A DNA stretch of 64,000 nucleotides from Endozoicomonas arenosclerae (GCF_001562015.1 NZ_LASA01000052.1:16023-80022); one strand, 5' to 3'. Positions 7,883 through 18,056 are shown, counted from the first letter of the stretch. The notes: generated by a model from the sequence alone, not told the origin. Made by a program: numbers and translations.

Positions 7883-8950
7883 ATGGATTCCAAATTGATA
7901 AGCATAAAAAACGGGGTACACCCAGCACTTTTTAGCGTTTGTCGGTCACTCATTTTGTTGTTTGCCTTGCTTTCAGGCATTACCGAGGCAGCGATCCCGG
8001 GCAAAATTCATCAAATATGGATTGGTGAAAAGCTACCCGAATACCTGGATATCATCAGCCAGAGTTTCAAAAAGGTCAAAGGTTGGGAGTATAACCTGTG
8101 GCGTGCCACTCAAGACAATTTTTTCGATCCTAACGGGAAAATCACCCGATATACCTGGACTGAATCAGAACACATCGTCCAAGAATACTTTATAGATGAA
8201 CTTTTTGACAACGAGTATTCGATCATAAAGAGCATTCTTGTACATAACAAGACATCCAAAGACAACCATCTGGCCAGCCTGGGAGATATACTCAGATATC
8301 GGATCGTTCATGAGTTTGGCGGCTTTTACTTCGACATGAAATTTGAGCTGCTCAACCCTGAAGAGCTGTCAGACCTTGCCAGACAACCTTTGTACAATAT
8401 GATAACAGCCAATGAGTTTGCCTTTAGCAGCGCTCAAAAAGGTTATTTGAGCAATGGTTTTTTTGCAGCTGAAGCACTCCATCCTGCTCTAACCAATATG
8501 TTATTCACAGCTCATCTTCTGGAGGAAAAAATCCCAACGTCGAATGTTGATATATTTGGCCCCGGTTTTTTTCTTCGGGAGATAGAAAACTGGTACCGCA
8601 TTGCAGACCCTGAGAAAAAACAAGGGTGGCTGATGCTCCCACACACAAAAATTTATCCTTACATTGACTGGGCTCCCAATGATGAAGACTTAGCTGCTGA
8701 TACAACACCAATAAAACCCATCCGGAAGCTGAGAGAGGCTGGCTATGATTTCTGCTATGTCAAAGCCGATCCTCAATTCAAATTTCCACAAATCTATTTA
8801 AGAGAAATGAATTACCTTCGCGTCAATGGCGGCTCCGGGTTCTTTTATCAGTACCCATGCAAAAAATACCCTGATGCTATTGCCATGGATCACTTTGACT
8901 CCGGCAGCTCCTGGAACAGTCACGATCGTTACGCAGGCAAACATCGATAA
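7883..8950 (+). CDS. Exported GT32-like glycosyltransferase with an altered DXD motif
   Basis: This is a 355-residue protein. A signal peptide covers about residues 1-37 (hydrophobic SLILLFALLSG, cleavage near ITEAA). The mature part begins IPGKIHQIWIG, the hallmark start of DXD sugar-transferase (GT32/Och1-like) domains. The substrate-site block LASLGDILRYRIVHEFGG, then FYF, is present, but the metal-binding DXD is D151-M152-K153, so the second aspartate is replaced by lysine. The family transfers sugars from nucleotide donors; export and the lost acid make catalysis uncertain. It is a single gene with a weak ribosome binding site. Confidence 0.75.
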   Translation: MDSKLISIKNGVHPALFSVCRSLILLFALLSGITEAAIPGKIHQIWIGEKLPEYLDIISQSFKKVKGWEYNLWRATQDNFFDPNGKITRYTWTESEHIVQEYFIDELFDNEYSIIKSILVHNKTSKDNHLASLGDILRYRIVHEFGGFYFDMKFELLNPEELSDLARQPLYNMITANEFAFSSAQKGYLSNGFFAAEALHPALTNMLFTAHLLEEKIPTSNVDIFGPGFFLREIENWYRIADPEKKQGWLMLPHTKIYPYIDWAPNDEDLAADTTPIKPIRKLREAGYDFCYVKADPQFKFPQIYLREMNYLRVNGGSGFFYQYPCKKYPDAIAMDHFDSGSSWNSHDRYAGKHR

Positions 8951-9253
8951 CTGACACCTTGCCAGAAAACCATTTCTCGAAAGGTGCTGATTAAAGTGTC
9001 AGGCTTCCCACTCTGCTTTTTTCCTGAATAACTTCCGGCCACGAGCATTTACGTTTACTCTGAGAAGTGAAACACTATCGCCTGACCGATCTCATTCTGT
9101 ACAGTCATTTACCCAATGACTGCAGTTTCAGGCGCATACCCGGAAAACCCTTCCGGGCTGTGGCTAACAAATTAGAAATGTCTACGGCCATACAATGCCT
9201 ATAGTCTAATAATGCCTATAGCTAATAAAACAATATAAGCAAAGAGACGTTCG
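8951..9253. other. Upstream region of the liu operon
   Basis: This 303-base spacer contains a hairpin CCCGGAA-AACCC-TTCCGGG (9139-9157), which could end the glycosyltransferase transcript, and the direct repeats at 9194-9221 close to the liuA start. No gene is visible. Confidence 0.5.
9194..9221 (+). promoter_or_regulatory. Direct repeat upstream of liuA
   Basis: AATGCCTATAG occurs at 9194-9204 and again at 9211-9221, a 17-base period, each followed by a CTAATA-like run. The second copy ends 32 bases before the liuA ATG. Tandem sites of this size can be regulator-binding repeats, but the regulator is not in the window. Confidence 0.4.
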
Positions 9254-10417
9254 ATGAGTTACCTGACATTCAACTTCAATCTGGGTGAAACCAATGACAT
9301 GCTGAGAGAGCAGGTCAAACAGTTTTGCGACCATGAAATCGCCCCTCGTGCCCAGGATATCGATAGCAGCAACCAGTTCCCCATGGATCTCTGGCAGAAG
9401 TTCGGAGAGATGGGCCTGTTAGGTATTACGGTAGAAGAAGAATACGGCGGTTCCGGCATGGGCTACCTCGCTCATGTTATCGCCATGGAAGAAATCAGCC
9501 GCGCTTCTGCCTCTGTAGCCCTCAGTTATGGTGCCCACTCCAACCTCTGCGTGAATCAGATCAGACGCAACGGCACGGAAGCGCAAAAGCAAAAATACCT
9601 ACCCAAACTGATCAGTGGCGAGCACATTGGTGCCCTGGCCATGAGTGAACCCAATGCCGGTTCAGATGTGGTCAGCATGAAGTTGAAAGCTGAAAAGAAA
9701 GGCGACAGATATATTTTAAATGGCAACAAGATGTGGATCACGAATGGTCCCGACGCCAACACCTATGTCATCTATGCCAAAACAGAGCCAGAGAAAGGCT
9801 CCCGCGGAATCACAGCGTTTATCGTTGAACGGGACTTCAAAGGTTTCTCCCAAGCTCAGAAACTCGACAAGCTTGGGATGAGAGGTTCAAACACTTGTGA
9901 GCTGGTGTTTGAAGACTGCGAAGTGCCAGAAGAAAACGTACTGGGCACTTTGAATGAAGGTGTAGCTGTCCTGATGAGTGGCCTGGATTATGAGCGGGTA
10001 GTCCTGTCAGGTGGCCCCACTGGTATTATGCAATCCTGCATGGATATCGTGATTCCCTACATCCACGACCGCAAACAGTTTGGTCAGTCCATTGGCGAGT
10101 TCCAGCTGATTCAGGGCAAGGTGGCTGACATGTACAGCCAGATGAATGCCAGCAAAGCTTACCTTTATGCCGTCGCAGCGGCCTGTGATCGTGGCGAAAG
10201 TACCCGAAAAGATGCCGCTGGTGTCATCCTGTACTGTGCTGAAAGGGCTACACAGATGGCACTGGACGCTATCCAGATTCTGGGGGGTAATGGTTACATC
10301 AATGACTACCCGACAGGTCGATTGCTCAGAGACGCCAAACTCTATGAGATCGGCGCCGGAACATCTGAAATCCGTCGTATGCTCATTGGCAGGGAACTCT
10401 TTCAGGAGTCTCGCTGA
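9254..10417 (+). CDS. liuA: Isovaleryl-CoA dehydrogenase
   Basis: This 387-residue acyl-CoA dehydrogenase oxidises isovaleryl-CoA to 3-methylcrotonyl-CoA with FAD, the first committed step of leucine breakdown after the keto-acid dehydrogenase. Visible motifs are [17 protein letters not shown] and [10 protein letters not shown] for FAD and substrate binding, the catalytic glutamate region [12 protein letters not shown] typical of this subfamily, and [19 protein letters not shown] at the C-terminus. The identity is strongly supported by the next four genes, which encode the following steps. It is separated from liuB by a 343-base gap containing a large palindromic element. Confidence 0.95.
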   Translation: MSYLTFNFNLGETNDMLREQVKQFCDHEIAPRAQDIDSSNQFPMDLWQKFGEMGLLGITVEEEYGGSGMGYLAHVIAMEEISRASASVALSYGAHSNLCVNQIRRNGTEAQKQKYLPKLISGEHIGALAMSEPNAGSDVVSMKLKAEKKGDRYILNGNKMWITNGPDANTYVIYAKTEPEKGSRGITAFIVERDFKGFSQAQKLDKLGMRGSNTCELVFEDCEVPEENVLGTLNEGVAVLMSGLDYERVVLSGGPTGIMQSCMDIVIPYIHDRKQFGQSIGEFQLIQGKVADMYSQMNASKAYLYAVAAACDRGESTRKDAAGVILYCAERATQMALDAIQILGGNGYINDYPTGRLLRDAKLYEIGAGTSEIRRMLIGRELFQESR

Positions 10418-10478
10418 TAGAATCCAATTGCGCCATGCAGCATTGCTCATCTGAGTCTATGTGTAATGCTGCCTGCGC

Positions 10479-10646
10479 CTAGGAGCCTGACCGAGAATAG
10501 ACAGCTCGGCCTAAAGTACAGAAAGATCGGCCAGATTTTCCGTTGAATTTGATTAAATAGGTCAACTATTCGCACAAATCCAACGAAAAATCTGGCTCAA
10601 CCTACTGAACTTTATGCTCGAGCGCTATTCTCGGTCAGGCTCCTAG
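10479..10646. repeat. 168-bp near-perfect palindromic element (MITE-like) between liuA and liuB
   Basis: Outer arms of 22 bp are perfect inverted repeats: the left arm begins CTAGGAGCCTGACCGAG and the right arm is its exact reverse complement. Symmetry continues inward with mismatches (TAAAGT-CAG, GCCAGATTTT, CGTTG-ATTTG) for about 72 bp on each side of a short centre containing AATAG-GTCAA-CTATT. There is no coding capacity. Related sequence occurs at 51373-51420 and 23801-23824, so it looks like a dispersed non-autonomous repeat. Transcribed as part of the operon it would fold into a long hairpin. Confidence 0.8.
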
Positions 10647-10760
10647 AGCAAATAAAAAAACAAGAATAATAACTCTGAAACAGCCATGCCCTGATCTGCT
10701 ATCTATTCTCATTCAGTTCAAGGTCATGAGCCAAAAACGGTTTTATCACAGGCGATCGAT

Positions 10761-12368
10761 ATGCCCGTATTACCATCAAAAGTAGCACCCGACAGTCCCG
10801 AATTCCATAAGAACCGGCGACATATGCAGTCCCTTGTGGATCAACTCAACTCACGGTTTGAGACCATTGCCCAGGGTGGCAGTGAAAGATCCAGAGAAAA
10901 CCATATTGCCAGAGGCAAATTGTTGGCCAGGGATCGAATAGCACAATTGCTCGACCCCGGTTCTCCCTTTCTTGAAGTAGGCCGCTTTGCTGCTGCCGAT
11001 ATTTACGACAATGACGCACCCTGCGCTGGTGTGGTAGCCGGTATTGGTTTTGTATCCGGTGTTGAATGCATGATCGTGGCCAACGATGCCACAGTCAAAG
11101 GCGGTAGCTACTTCCCGCTCACGGTTAAAAAACATCTGCGCGCACAGACTATTGCTGAACAGAATCACCTGCCCTGCATCTACCTGGTCGATTCTGGAGG
11201 AGCCAACCTTCCGTATCAGGATGAAGTGTTTCCGGACAGAGAACACTTTGGCCGTATCTTTTTTAATCAGGCCAATATGTCCGCCAAAGGCATTCCCCAG
11301 ATTGCAGCCGTTATGGGCTCCTGTACTGCAGGTGGTGCCTATGTACCAGCGATGGCCGACGAAACCATTATTGTCAGAAACCAGGGTACGATCTTTCTGG
11401 CGGGACCGCCTCTGGTGAAAGCCGCTACCGGAGAAGAAGTCACTGCTGAAGAGTTGGGCGGAGCAAAGGTGCACTGCGAACAGTCAGGTGTTGCCGACCA
11501 TATGGCTGAAAATGACCCCCATGCACTGGAGCTGGTCAGACGCTCTATAGCCCGACTGAACAAAAAGAAAATCAATCCCATTCCTGTCGAAGAATCTGTT
11601 CCTCCGGTTTACAACCCCGATGAACTTTATGGATTGATTCCTTCTGACCTGAAGCAAAACTATGACGTTCGTGAAGTCATCGCCCGGATTGTCGACGGTT
11701 CAGAATTTGATGAATTCAAAGCCAGCTATGGCAACACTCTGGTCTGCGGTTTTGCCAGAATTCACGGGCATCCTGTGGGCATACTGGCCAATAACGGTGT
11801 TTTGTTTTCCGAGTCTGCCCAGAAAGGCGCTCACTTTATTGAACTGTGCTGCCAGCGACGCATACCTCTGGTATTCCTGCAAAACATTACCGGCTTCATG
11901 GTGGGCTCAAAGTATGAAGCAGGGGGCATTGCCAAAGACGGGGCCAAAATGGTGAACGCCGTGGCCTGTGCAAACGTACCCAAACTGACTGTGATCATTG
12001 GCGGCAGTTTTGGTGCAGGCAACTACGGCATGTGTGGCCGCGCTTATGACCCAAGATTTCTGTGGACCTGGCCTAATGCCAGAATTTCGGTCATGGGAGG
12101 AGAACAGGCTGCAGAAGTACTGGCACAAGTGAAGAAAGACAGTCTCTCCAGAAAGGGTGAAACCCTGTCACCCGAACAAGAAGCGGCCATCAAGAATCCG
12201 GTCATAGAAACTTATGAACACAAGGGCAACCCTGTCTATGCCAGCGCCCGTCTCTGGGACGACGGCATTATTGACCCCGCCGATACCCGGGATGTTCTGG
12301 GCCAGAGTCTTTCTGCAACCCTGAACGCCCCCATTGAAGATACCCGCTTCGGCGTTTTCAGAATGTAA
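10761..12368 (+). CDS. liuB: Methylcrotonoyl-CoA carboxylase, beta (carboxyltransferase) subunit
   Basis: This 535-residue acyl-CoA carboxyltransferase transfers CO2 from carboxybiotin on LiuD to 3-methylcrotonyl-CoA. Typical 3-methylcrotonyl-CoA carboxylase beta motifs include [20 protein letters not shown] near the N-terminus, [35 protein letters not shown], and the C-terminal carboxyltransferase half with [20 protein letters not shown] and [20 protein letters not shown]. It is followed after 17 bases by liuC, so the genes are co-transcribed. Its length matches the family. Confidence 0.96.
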   Translation: MPVLPSKVAPDSPEFHKNRRHMQSLVDQLNSRFETIAQGGSERSRENHIARGKLLARDRIAQLLDPGSPFLEVGRFAAADIYDNDAPCAGVVAGIGFVSGVECMIVANDATVKGGSYFPLTVKKHLRAQTIAEQNHLPCIYLVDSGGANLPYQDEVFPDREHFGRIFFNQANMSAKGIPQIAAVMGSCTAGGAYVPAMADETIIVRNQGTIFLAGPPLVKAATGEEVTAEELGGAKVHCEQSGVADHMAENDPHALELVRRSIARLNKKKINPIPVEESVPPVYNPDELYGLIPSDLKQNYDVREVIARIVDGSEFDEFKASYGNTLVCGFARIHGHPVGILANNGVLFSESAQKGAHFIELCCQRRIPLVFLQNITGFMVGSKYEAGGIAKDGAKMVNAVACANVPKLTVIIGGSFGAGNYGMCGRAYDPRFLWTWPNARISVMGGEQAAEVLAQVKKDSLSRKGETLSPEQEAAIKNPVIETYEHKGNPVYASARLWDDGIIDPADTRDVLGQSLSATLNAPIEDTRFGVFRM

Positions 12369-12385
12369 GGCAGGGAAGAACAATT

Positions 12386-13171
12386 ATGAGCAACCATCTG
12401 ATTATTGAAACGTCCAGCCAGGGCGTTGCCAGCATCACCATGAATCGCCCCGAAGTGGGCAATGCTTTTAATGCAGAGCTTATTGGGGAATTGATTGCAG
12501 CCCTGCAGCAACTGTCAGGAGAAGAGACTCGGTTACTGCAGCTGAGAGGCTCCGGCAAACATTTTTCTGCTGGCGGTGACCTGAACTGGATGAAGAATTC
12601 CATCCATCTCAGCGAGCAGGAAAACTACGACGATGCACGAACATTGTCAGAGCTGCTATACACTCTGAATCACTTTCCAGCCCCCACCATGGCAGTTGTT
12701 CAGGGAGCAGCCTTTGGCGGCGCAGTTGGCCTTATTTCTGCCTGCGACATAGCCATCGGTGCTGACAACACTCGCTTCAGTCTGAGTGAAGTTAAAATCG
12801 GTCTGATTCCCGCTGTGATCAGTGCTTATGTTGCGCAAGCCATTGGTACTCGTCAGGCACGTCGCTACTTTTTGACCGCCGAAGTTTTTTCCGGAGAAAA
12901 AGCTCTGGAGCTGGAATTGCTTCACGAGCTGGTTCCGGAATCAGAGCTGAACAATAAAGCTGAAGAACTGACCCAACAGCTGCTTGGGAATGCTCCCGGC
13001 GCCACTCGGCTGGCAAAGAATATGCTGCATAAAGTCCACAACAGGCCCATTGACGATGAGTTTGTGGAAATGGCTTGCAGGGAAATTGCCCGAGTCAGGG
13101 TCTCACCTGAAGGTCAGGAAGGTCTGGCTTCATTCCTTGAAAAGCGGAAACCTTCCTGGAGGCAGCCATGA
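12386..13171 (+). CDS. liuC: Methylglutaconyl-CoA hydratase
   Basis: This protein of 261 residues belongs to the crotonase (enoyl-CoA hydratase) family. It contains the oxyanion-hole blocks GSGKHFSAGGDLNWM and VQGAAFGGAVGLISACDIAI, and the LSEVKIGLIPAVIS segment. In this operon the expected reaction is hydration of 3-methylglutaconyl-CoA to HMG-CoA. Its stop overlaps the liuD start in an ATGA, which supports translational coupling. Confidence 0.93.
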   Translation: MSNHLIIETSSQGVASITMNRPEVGNAFNAELIGELIAALQQLSGEETRLLQLRGSGKHFSAGGDLNWMKNSIHLSEQENYDDARTLSELLYTLNHFPAPTMAVVQGAAFGGAVGLISACDIAIGADNTRFSLSEVKIGLIPAVISAYVAQAIGTRQARRYFLTAEVFSGEKALELELLHELVPESELNNKAEELTQQLLGNAPGATRLAKNMLHKVHNRPIDDEFVEMACREIARVRVSPEGQEGLASFLEKRKPSWRQP

Positions 13172-15174
13172 GCGAACAAAAAGCCATGAATTCGAACAAG
13201 AGTCTTCAGGACGTTAAGCACTTCGACAAAATTCTCATTGCCAACCGTGGTGAGATTGCCTGCCGTGTCATTCGCACCGCTCGAAAACTCGGTATCAAGA
13301 CCGTCGCCGTCTATTCAGACGCAGACTATCAGGCGTTGCATAAAACACTTGCTGATGAGGCTTTTTACATTGGTCCGTCACCGGCTCAGGAAAGCTATCT
13401 GCGTAAAGACAAACTGATTGAAGTGGCCTTGCAGGCTGGTGCGCAGGCTGTCCATCCAGGTTATGGTTTTTTGTCTGAAAATGCCGACTTTGCCCAGGCC
13501 TGTGAAGAAGCTGGTATTCAGTTTATTGGCCCTCGTCATGAAGCCATCAGAGCCATGGGCTCAAAGAGTGAAGCCAAGGCGCTGATGGAAAAAGCCGGTG
13601 TCCCAATATGTCCGGGTTACCACGGTTCTGATCAATCGGATGAAACCTTGATAGCCGAGGCACAGCGCATTGGTTACCCCTTAATGGTCAAGGCGGCCTT
13701 GGGTGGTGGCGGCAAAGGAATGAGAATTATTGAGCAACCGGAACAGCTGCAGGAAGGCCTTCAGGCTGCTCGCCGGGAGGCACAGAAAAGCTTTGGCGAT
13801 GACCATCTACTGGTTGAATCTTATATTGCCCGGCCTCGTCACGTCGAAGTGCAGATATTCTTTGATCAAACAAACCAGGGGGTCTACCTCTTTGATCGTG
13901 ACTGCTCCCTGCAACGCCGACATCAGAAAGTCATAGAGGAAGCCCCTGCTCCCAATCTGTCAGACTCCATGCGTAAAAGTATGGGTGAAGCCGCAGTAGC
14001 CGCAGGTAAGGCAATCCAATACCGTGGCGCAGGCACCGTTGAGTTTCTGGTGGACGGTGAGCGTTTCTATTTTATGGAAATGAATACACGACTCCAGGTT
14101 GAGCACCCTGTTACAGAAGCCATTACTCGACAGGATCTTGTTGAGTGGCAACTGGCAGTAGCTGCCGGAGCTTCCCTGCCACTGACACAGGAACAACTGC
14201 AATGTCATGGTCATGCCCTTGAAGCTCGAATTTATGCTGAAAGCCCTGATCACGACTTCCTGCCCTCTTCCGGAAAAATAATGGGGCTCCAGTGGCCTGC
14301 AGAATCAGAGAATGTCCGAGTCGATACGGGTGTTCAGCAAGGAGATCATATCTCCAGTCATTACGACCCTATGCTGGCCAAACTGGTTGTCTGGGCAGAA
14401 AACCGTGAATCGGCGATCGACCAAATGTCCCGGGCTTTATCGGATTATCAACAGGCGGGCTTGAGTGATAACCGAGACTTTCTGGTACACCTGATTAATG
14501 AACCCGCCTTTAGAAAAGCCGAGTTATCCACCCACTTTATTGATCAATATCCACCCCAAACCGAATTGGATCACGGCCAGCTCAGAATCGCACTGACAGC
14601 TGGAGCCTTGTATCAATTCAACCAGCTTCAATATAAAGGGTCATTGCCAACGGCCTCCTTCTCTTCACAGATAACACTGTTCGTGAACCACCAGCAGTAT
14701 GTTATTTCTCTGAAGCAAGAGTCCGAAGGCTTTAAGGTCATTCTCCCTGATGGTCACTGTCATGCAGACATCCACTGGTATGAACTGGAGCAAGGCTGTT
14801 ACTCAGGTCAACTGTCAATCGCCAATCAATCAATCCATTGTCGTGTTGTAGCTTTACCAGAAGCCAGAATGAAAGTGTTTTTTCCACACTTTAGTGTTGA
14901 GCTGAATCTCTCGGGTCAATGTCTGGGCGCCCATGATGGTTCAGAAGCCATGTCTGCCCCCATGAATGGCACAGTGAGCTCAGTGATGGTCAAAGAAGGT
15001 CAAACTGTCAAAGCTGGTACTGCGCTTCTGGTCATGGAAGCGATGAAAATGGAACACACCATTAATGCTCCCTGTGACGGAGTTATTGATTCTGTTTATT
15101 ACCAGGTAGGTGACAGAGTTGATGCCGGGTCATCACTAATGGCGTTCAAGGAGGAAGCAGAAAATGCTGCCTGA
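13168..15174 (+). CDS. liuD: Methylcrotonoyl-CoA carboxylase, alpha (biotin carboxylase) subunit
   Basis: This 668-residue biotin-dependent subunit has a biotin carboxylase region with KILIANRGEIACRVIRTARK, the ATP-grasp loop KAALGGGGKGMR, and FYFMEMNTRLQVEHPVTE. A middle linker follows, and a C-terminal biotin carrier domain has the biotinylated lysine in VMEAMKMEH. It charges biotin with bicarbonate for LiuB. The first start (13168) overlaps liuC by four bases; a second ATG six codons in is possible. The 3' end overlaps liuE by 11 bases. Confidence 0.96.
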   Translation: MSEQKAMNSNKSLQDVKHFDKILIANRGEIACRVIRTARKLGIKTVAVYSDADYQALHKTLADEAFYIGPSPAQESYLRKDKLIEVALQAGAQAVHPGYGFLSENADFAQACEEAGIQFIGPRHEAIRAMGSKSEAKALMEKAGVPICPGYHGSDQSDETLIAEAQRIGYPLMVKAALGGGGKGMRIIEQPEQLQEGLQAARREAQKSFGDDHLLVESYIARPRHVEVQIFFDQTNQGVYLFDRDCSLQRRHQKVIEEAPAPNLSDSMRKSMGEAAVAAGKAIQYRGAGTVEFLVDGERFYFMEMNTRLQVEHPVTEAITRQDLVEWQLAVAAGASLPLTQEQLQCHGHALEARIYAESPDHDFLPSSGKIMGLQWPAESENVRVDTGVQQGDHISSHYDPMLAKLVVWAENRESAIDQMSRALSDYQQAGLSDNRDFLVHLINEPAFRKAELSTHFIDQYPPQTELDHGQLRIALTAGALYQFNQLQYKGSLPTASFSSQITLFVNHQQYVISLKQESEGFKVILPDGHCHADIHWYELEQGCYSGQLSIANQSIHCRVVALPEARMKVFFPHFSVELNLSGQCLGAHDGSEAMSAPMNGTVSSVMVKEGQTVKAGTALLVMEAMKMEHTINAPCDGVIDSVYYQVGDRVDAGSSLMAFKEEAENAA

Positions 15175-16057
15175 ATCGGTTCGCATTGTAGAGGTTGGAG
15201 CCCGTGATGGGCTCCAGAACCTGCCAACTCCCGCTTCTGTGGAAGTGAGAGCACAGCTGGTCAATATGCTGGCTCAGTCAGGACTGAGACATATTGAGAC
15301 CGGTAGTTTTGTGTCACCAAAGTATGTCCCACAAATGGCGGGTTCCGATCAGGTTTTCCAGTCTGTTGAAAAAAAGAATGGTGTCGTTTACGCAGCTCTG
15401 ACTCCAAACCTGAGAGGCATGGAAGATGCCCTGAGTTCAGGAGCGGATGAGGCAGCAGTGTTTGCCTCAGCCTCAGAAGGATTCAGCCAGAAAAACATTA
15501 ACTGTTCCATCGCAGAGAGTCTGAAACGCTTTGAACCGGTTATGGCCCTGGCACAACAGCATAATATTCCTGTCAGAGGTTATGTGTCCTGCATCATCAG
15601 CTGTCCTTACGATGGCATCACTGCCCCTCTGCAAGTCGCTGAAGTGACTCGAGAGCTGTATCAGATGGGCTGCTATGAAGTATCTCTTGGCGACACCATC
15701 GGCACCGGCACGCCTGTGAAAGTCAAAAAAGTATTGGAAGCCTGCACTAAGGATGTTCCCATGGAGCACCTTGCGGCTCATTTTCATAATACTTACGGGC
15801 AAGCATTGGCCAACATCTATGCTTCTCTGGAAGAAGGGCTGTCGGTGGTTGATTCAGCAGTTGCCGGACTGGGTGGCTGCCCATACGCCCCCGGTGCGTC
15901 AGGCAATGTGGCAACAGAAGATGTGCTCTATCTGATGGAAGGCCTGAACATAAAAACCGGCGTTGCAATGGACAAGCTACTGGAAGCAGCTACATTCATT
16001 TGCGGGCAGCTGGGCATAGAATCCCGCTCAAATGCAGGGCTGGCTTTAGGAGCCTGA
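15164..16057 (+). CDS. liuE: Hydroxymethylglutaryl-CoA lyase
   Basis: This 297-residue DRE-TIM metallolyase splits HMG-CoA into acetyl-CoA and acetoacetate. Near the N-terminus is VEVGARDGLQN with the metal-binding and catalytic acid/arginine. HFHNTYGQALANI carries metal-binding histidines. The signature GLGGCPYAPGASGNVATEDV contains the catalytic cysteine. The start overlaps the end of liuD. The following acetoacetate-CoA ligase uses its product. Confidence 0.96.
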   Translation: MLPESVRIVEVGARDGLQNLPTPASVEVRAQLVNMLAQSGLRHIETGSFVSPKYVPQMAGSDQVFQSVEKKNGVVYAALTPNLRGMEDALSSGADEAAVFASASEGFSQKNINCSIAESLKRFEPVMALAQQHNIPVRGYVSCIISCPYDGITAPLQVAEVTRELYQMGCYEVSLGDTIGTGTPVKVKKVLEACTKDVPMEHLAAHFHNTYGQALANIYASLEEGLSVVDSAVAGLGGCPYAPGASGNVATEDVLYLMEGLNIKTGVAMDKLLEAATFICGQLGIESRSNAGLALGA

Positions 16058-16109
16058 CTCAGGTGCTCATTGGTCACATACTTCAAGAACAATAACTCAG
16101 GATCAGAAT

Positions 16110-18050
16110 ATGACGCAGCTCTGGGCACCTGATGAAAGCCGGGTGCAATCTTCAAACCTCACTGCATTTATTCAGAAGGTTAACGGTAACACGTCGCAAC
16201 ACCTTTCCGACTATCACGAACTCTATGACTGGAGCATTCGTGATCGATACGCTTTCTGGCAAACCCTGAGTGAGTTTGCCGATATTCGTTTTCATGACCA
16301 GCCTTCCGATGTCTGTATTGACGATAAAATGCCGGGGGCTCAATGGTTTCCTGACTCAACCCTCAACTATGCAGAACACCTTCTTCGCCATAACAGTGAC
16401 AAAGCCGCACTTGTTTTTCGCAGAGAAGACGGCCTTCGTCAAAGTCTGACGTACCATCAGTTACATAACGCAGTGGCTGAAGCTCAAGCCGGTCTCATTG
16501 CTGCAGGTGTCGGTAAGGGCGATAGAGTTGCTGCATTTATGCCTAACTGTCAGGAAACAGTGGTTATGATGCTGGCGACCACAGCGTTAGGAGCCATCTG
16601 GTCTTCCTGTTCACCGGACTTTGGTATTCAAGGTGTACTGGATCGTTTTGGTCAGATTAATCCCAAGGTTCTGCTCTGTGTGGACGGTTATCTTTACGGC
16701 GGAAAACCGATTAACTGCCTGGAAAAAATCAAAGCCATTCAGAGCCAGATCCCTGCCATTGAACAGACTGTCATTGTTCCTTTTTTAAATGACAGCCCTG
16801 AACTTGATGGGTTAACCAATGCATATTGGTACAACGACTTTTGCAAAGAAAATGATTGTCCACAGTTCATCCCGGTAGCTTTCAATCATCCGCTGTTCAT
16901 TATGTATTCGTCCGGCACCACCGGTGCTCCCAAATGCATTGTGCATGGTCATGGCGGTACTTTGCTACAGCACTTGAAAGAACTGTCGCTGCACTCGGAC
17001 ATTAAACCGGAAGATACAGTTTTCTATTTCTCTACCTGTGGCTGGATGATGTGGAATTGGCTGGTCTCATCCCTCGCTCTGGGCGCCACTGTAGTCCTCT
17101 ATGATGGCTCTCCATTCCACCCTGAGCCCAAAAGCCTTATGGATATGGCAGAGGAAGAAGGCATCAGTATTTTTGGAACCAGTGCGAAATACATTGCCGC
17201 TTTGGAAAAAGCCGGTGTTAAACCGGTTGAATCTCACTCTCTTCCCAGACTGAAAGCCATACTTTCAACGGGTTCTCCTCTACTGCATGAAAGCTTTGAT
17301 TACGTTTACAGAGACATCAAGCAGGACATCTGCTTGTCGTCTATTTCCGGCGGTACTGACATCGTCTCTTGCTTTGCCCTGGGCTGCCCTATTCTTCCGG
17401 TCTACAAAGGCGAACTGCAATGTCGAGGTCTGGGCATGGCAGTGGAATTTGTGAACACCGAAGGCAAAGCGTTGCAGGAAGAGAAAGGCGAGCTGGTTTG
17501 TCAGGCTAGTTTTCCCTCCATGCCCATTGGCTTCTGGAACGATCCTGAAGGCGAAAAGTATCAGAACGCTTATTTTAACCAGTTCCCTGGTATCTGGGCT
17601 CATGGTGACTTTGGTGAGTTGACGGCCCATCAGGGGGTTATCATCCATGGTCGTGCTGATGCTGTACTTAATCCCGGAGGTGTGAGGATAGGTACGGCTG
17701 AAATCTATCGACAGGTTGAAAAAGTAGAGTCTGTTCTGGAAAGCATTGCCATTGGACAGGAATGGGAGGGTGATGTTCGGGTGGTTCTTTTCGTTAAACT
17801 GCGAGAAGGCGAAACACTGAATGACAGCCTGATCAGCGAGATCAAACAAACCATTCGGGCCAATACCACGCCCCGCCATGTGCCTGCTGTTATCCTGCAA
17901 ACACCTGATATTCCCAGAACCATCAGCGGCAAGATTGTCGAGCTGGCTGTTCGTGATGTGGTGCACGGCAAAGCAGTGGCCAATACCGATGCATTGGCCA
18001 ACCCTGAAGCCCTGGATTATTTCCGCAACCGACCAGAGTTGAAGGGGTAG
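16110..18050 (+). CDS. Acetoacetate-CoA ligase (acetoacetyl-CoA synthetase)
   Basis: This 646-residue ANL-family adenylating enzyme matches the acetoacetyl-CoA synthetase type: an N-terminal LWAPDESRVQSSNLTAF segment, the AMP-binding P-loop YSSGTTGAPKCIVHGHGG, the FSTCGWMMWNWLVS motif, the GGTDIVSCF core, LNPGGVRIGTAEIYR, and the catalytic lysine in RTISGKIVELAV. It activates the acetoacetate made by LiuE for thiolysis to acetyl-CoA. It lies 52 bases after liuE and ends at a terminator hairpin, so it closes the operon. Confidence 0.95.
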   Translation: MTQLWAPDESRVQSSNLTAFIQKVNGNTSQHLSDYHELYDWSIRDRYAFWQTLSEFADIRFHDQPSDVCIDDKMPGAQWFPDSTLNYAEHLLRHNSDKAALVFRREDGLRQSLTYHQLHNAVAEAQAGLIAAGVGKGDRVAAFMPNCQETVVMMLATTALGAIWSSCSPDFGIQGVLDRFGQINPKVLLCVDGYLYGGKPINCLEKIKAIQSQIPAIEQTVIVPFLNDSPELDGLTNAYWYNDFCKENDCPQFIPVAFNHPLFIMYSSGTTGAPKCIVHGHGGTLLQHLKELSLHSDIKPEDTVFYFSTCGWMMWNWLVSSLALGATVVLYDGSPFHPEPKSLMDMAEEEGISIFGTSAKYIAALEKAGVKPVESHSLPRLKAILSTGSPLLHESFDYVYRDIKQDICLSSISGGTDIVSCFALGCPILPVYKGELQCRGLGMAVEFVNTEGKALQEEKGELVCQASFPSMPIGFWNDPEGEKYQNAYFNQFPGIWAHGDFGELTAHQGVIIHGRADAVLNPGGVRIGTAEIYRQVEKVESVLESIAIGQEWEGDVRVVLFVKLREGETLNDSLISEIKQTIRANTTPRHVPAVILQTPDIPRTISGKIVELAVRDVVHGKAVANTDALANPEALDYFRNRPELKG

Positions 18051-18056
18051 AAGTTC

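Noticed and set aside
10851..11474. 207-codon minus-strand frame inside liuB
   Set aside because: Antisense shadow; no start signals and no recognisable domain.
16044..16062. TAGGAGCCTGACT at the end of liuE as another copy of the palindromic repeat
   Set aside because: It is within the conserved C-terminal codons and stop of liuE, with no partner arm, so chance similarity is more likely.
17280..17966. 228-codon minus-strand frame inside the acetoacetate-CoA ligase gene
   Set aside because: Antisense to a strongly conserved enzyme core; composition follows the real gene.
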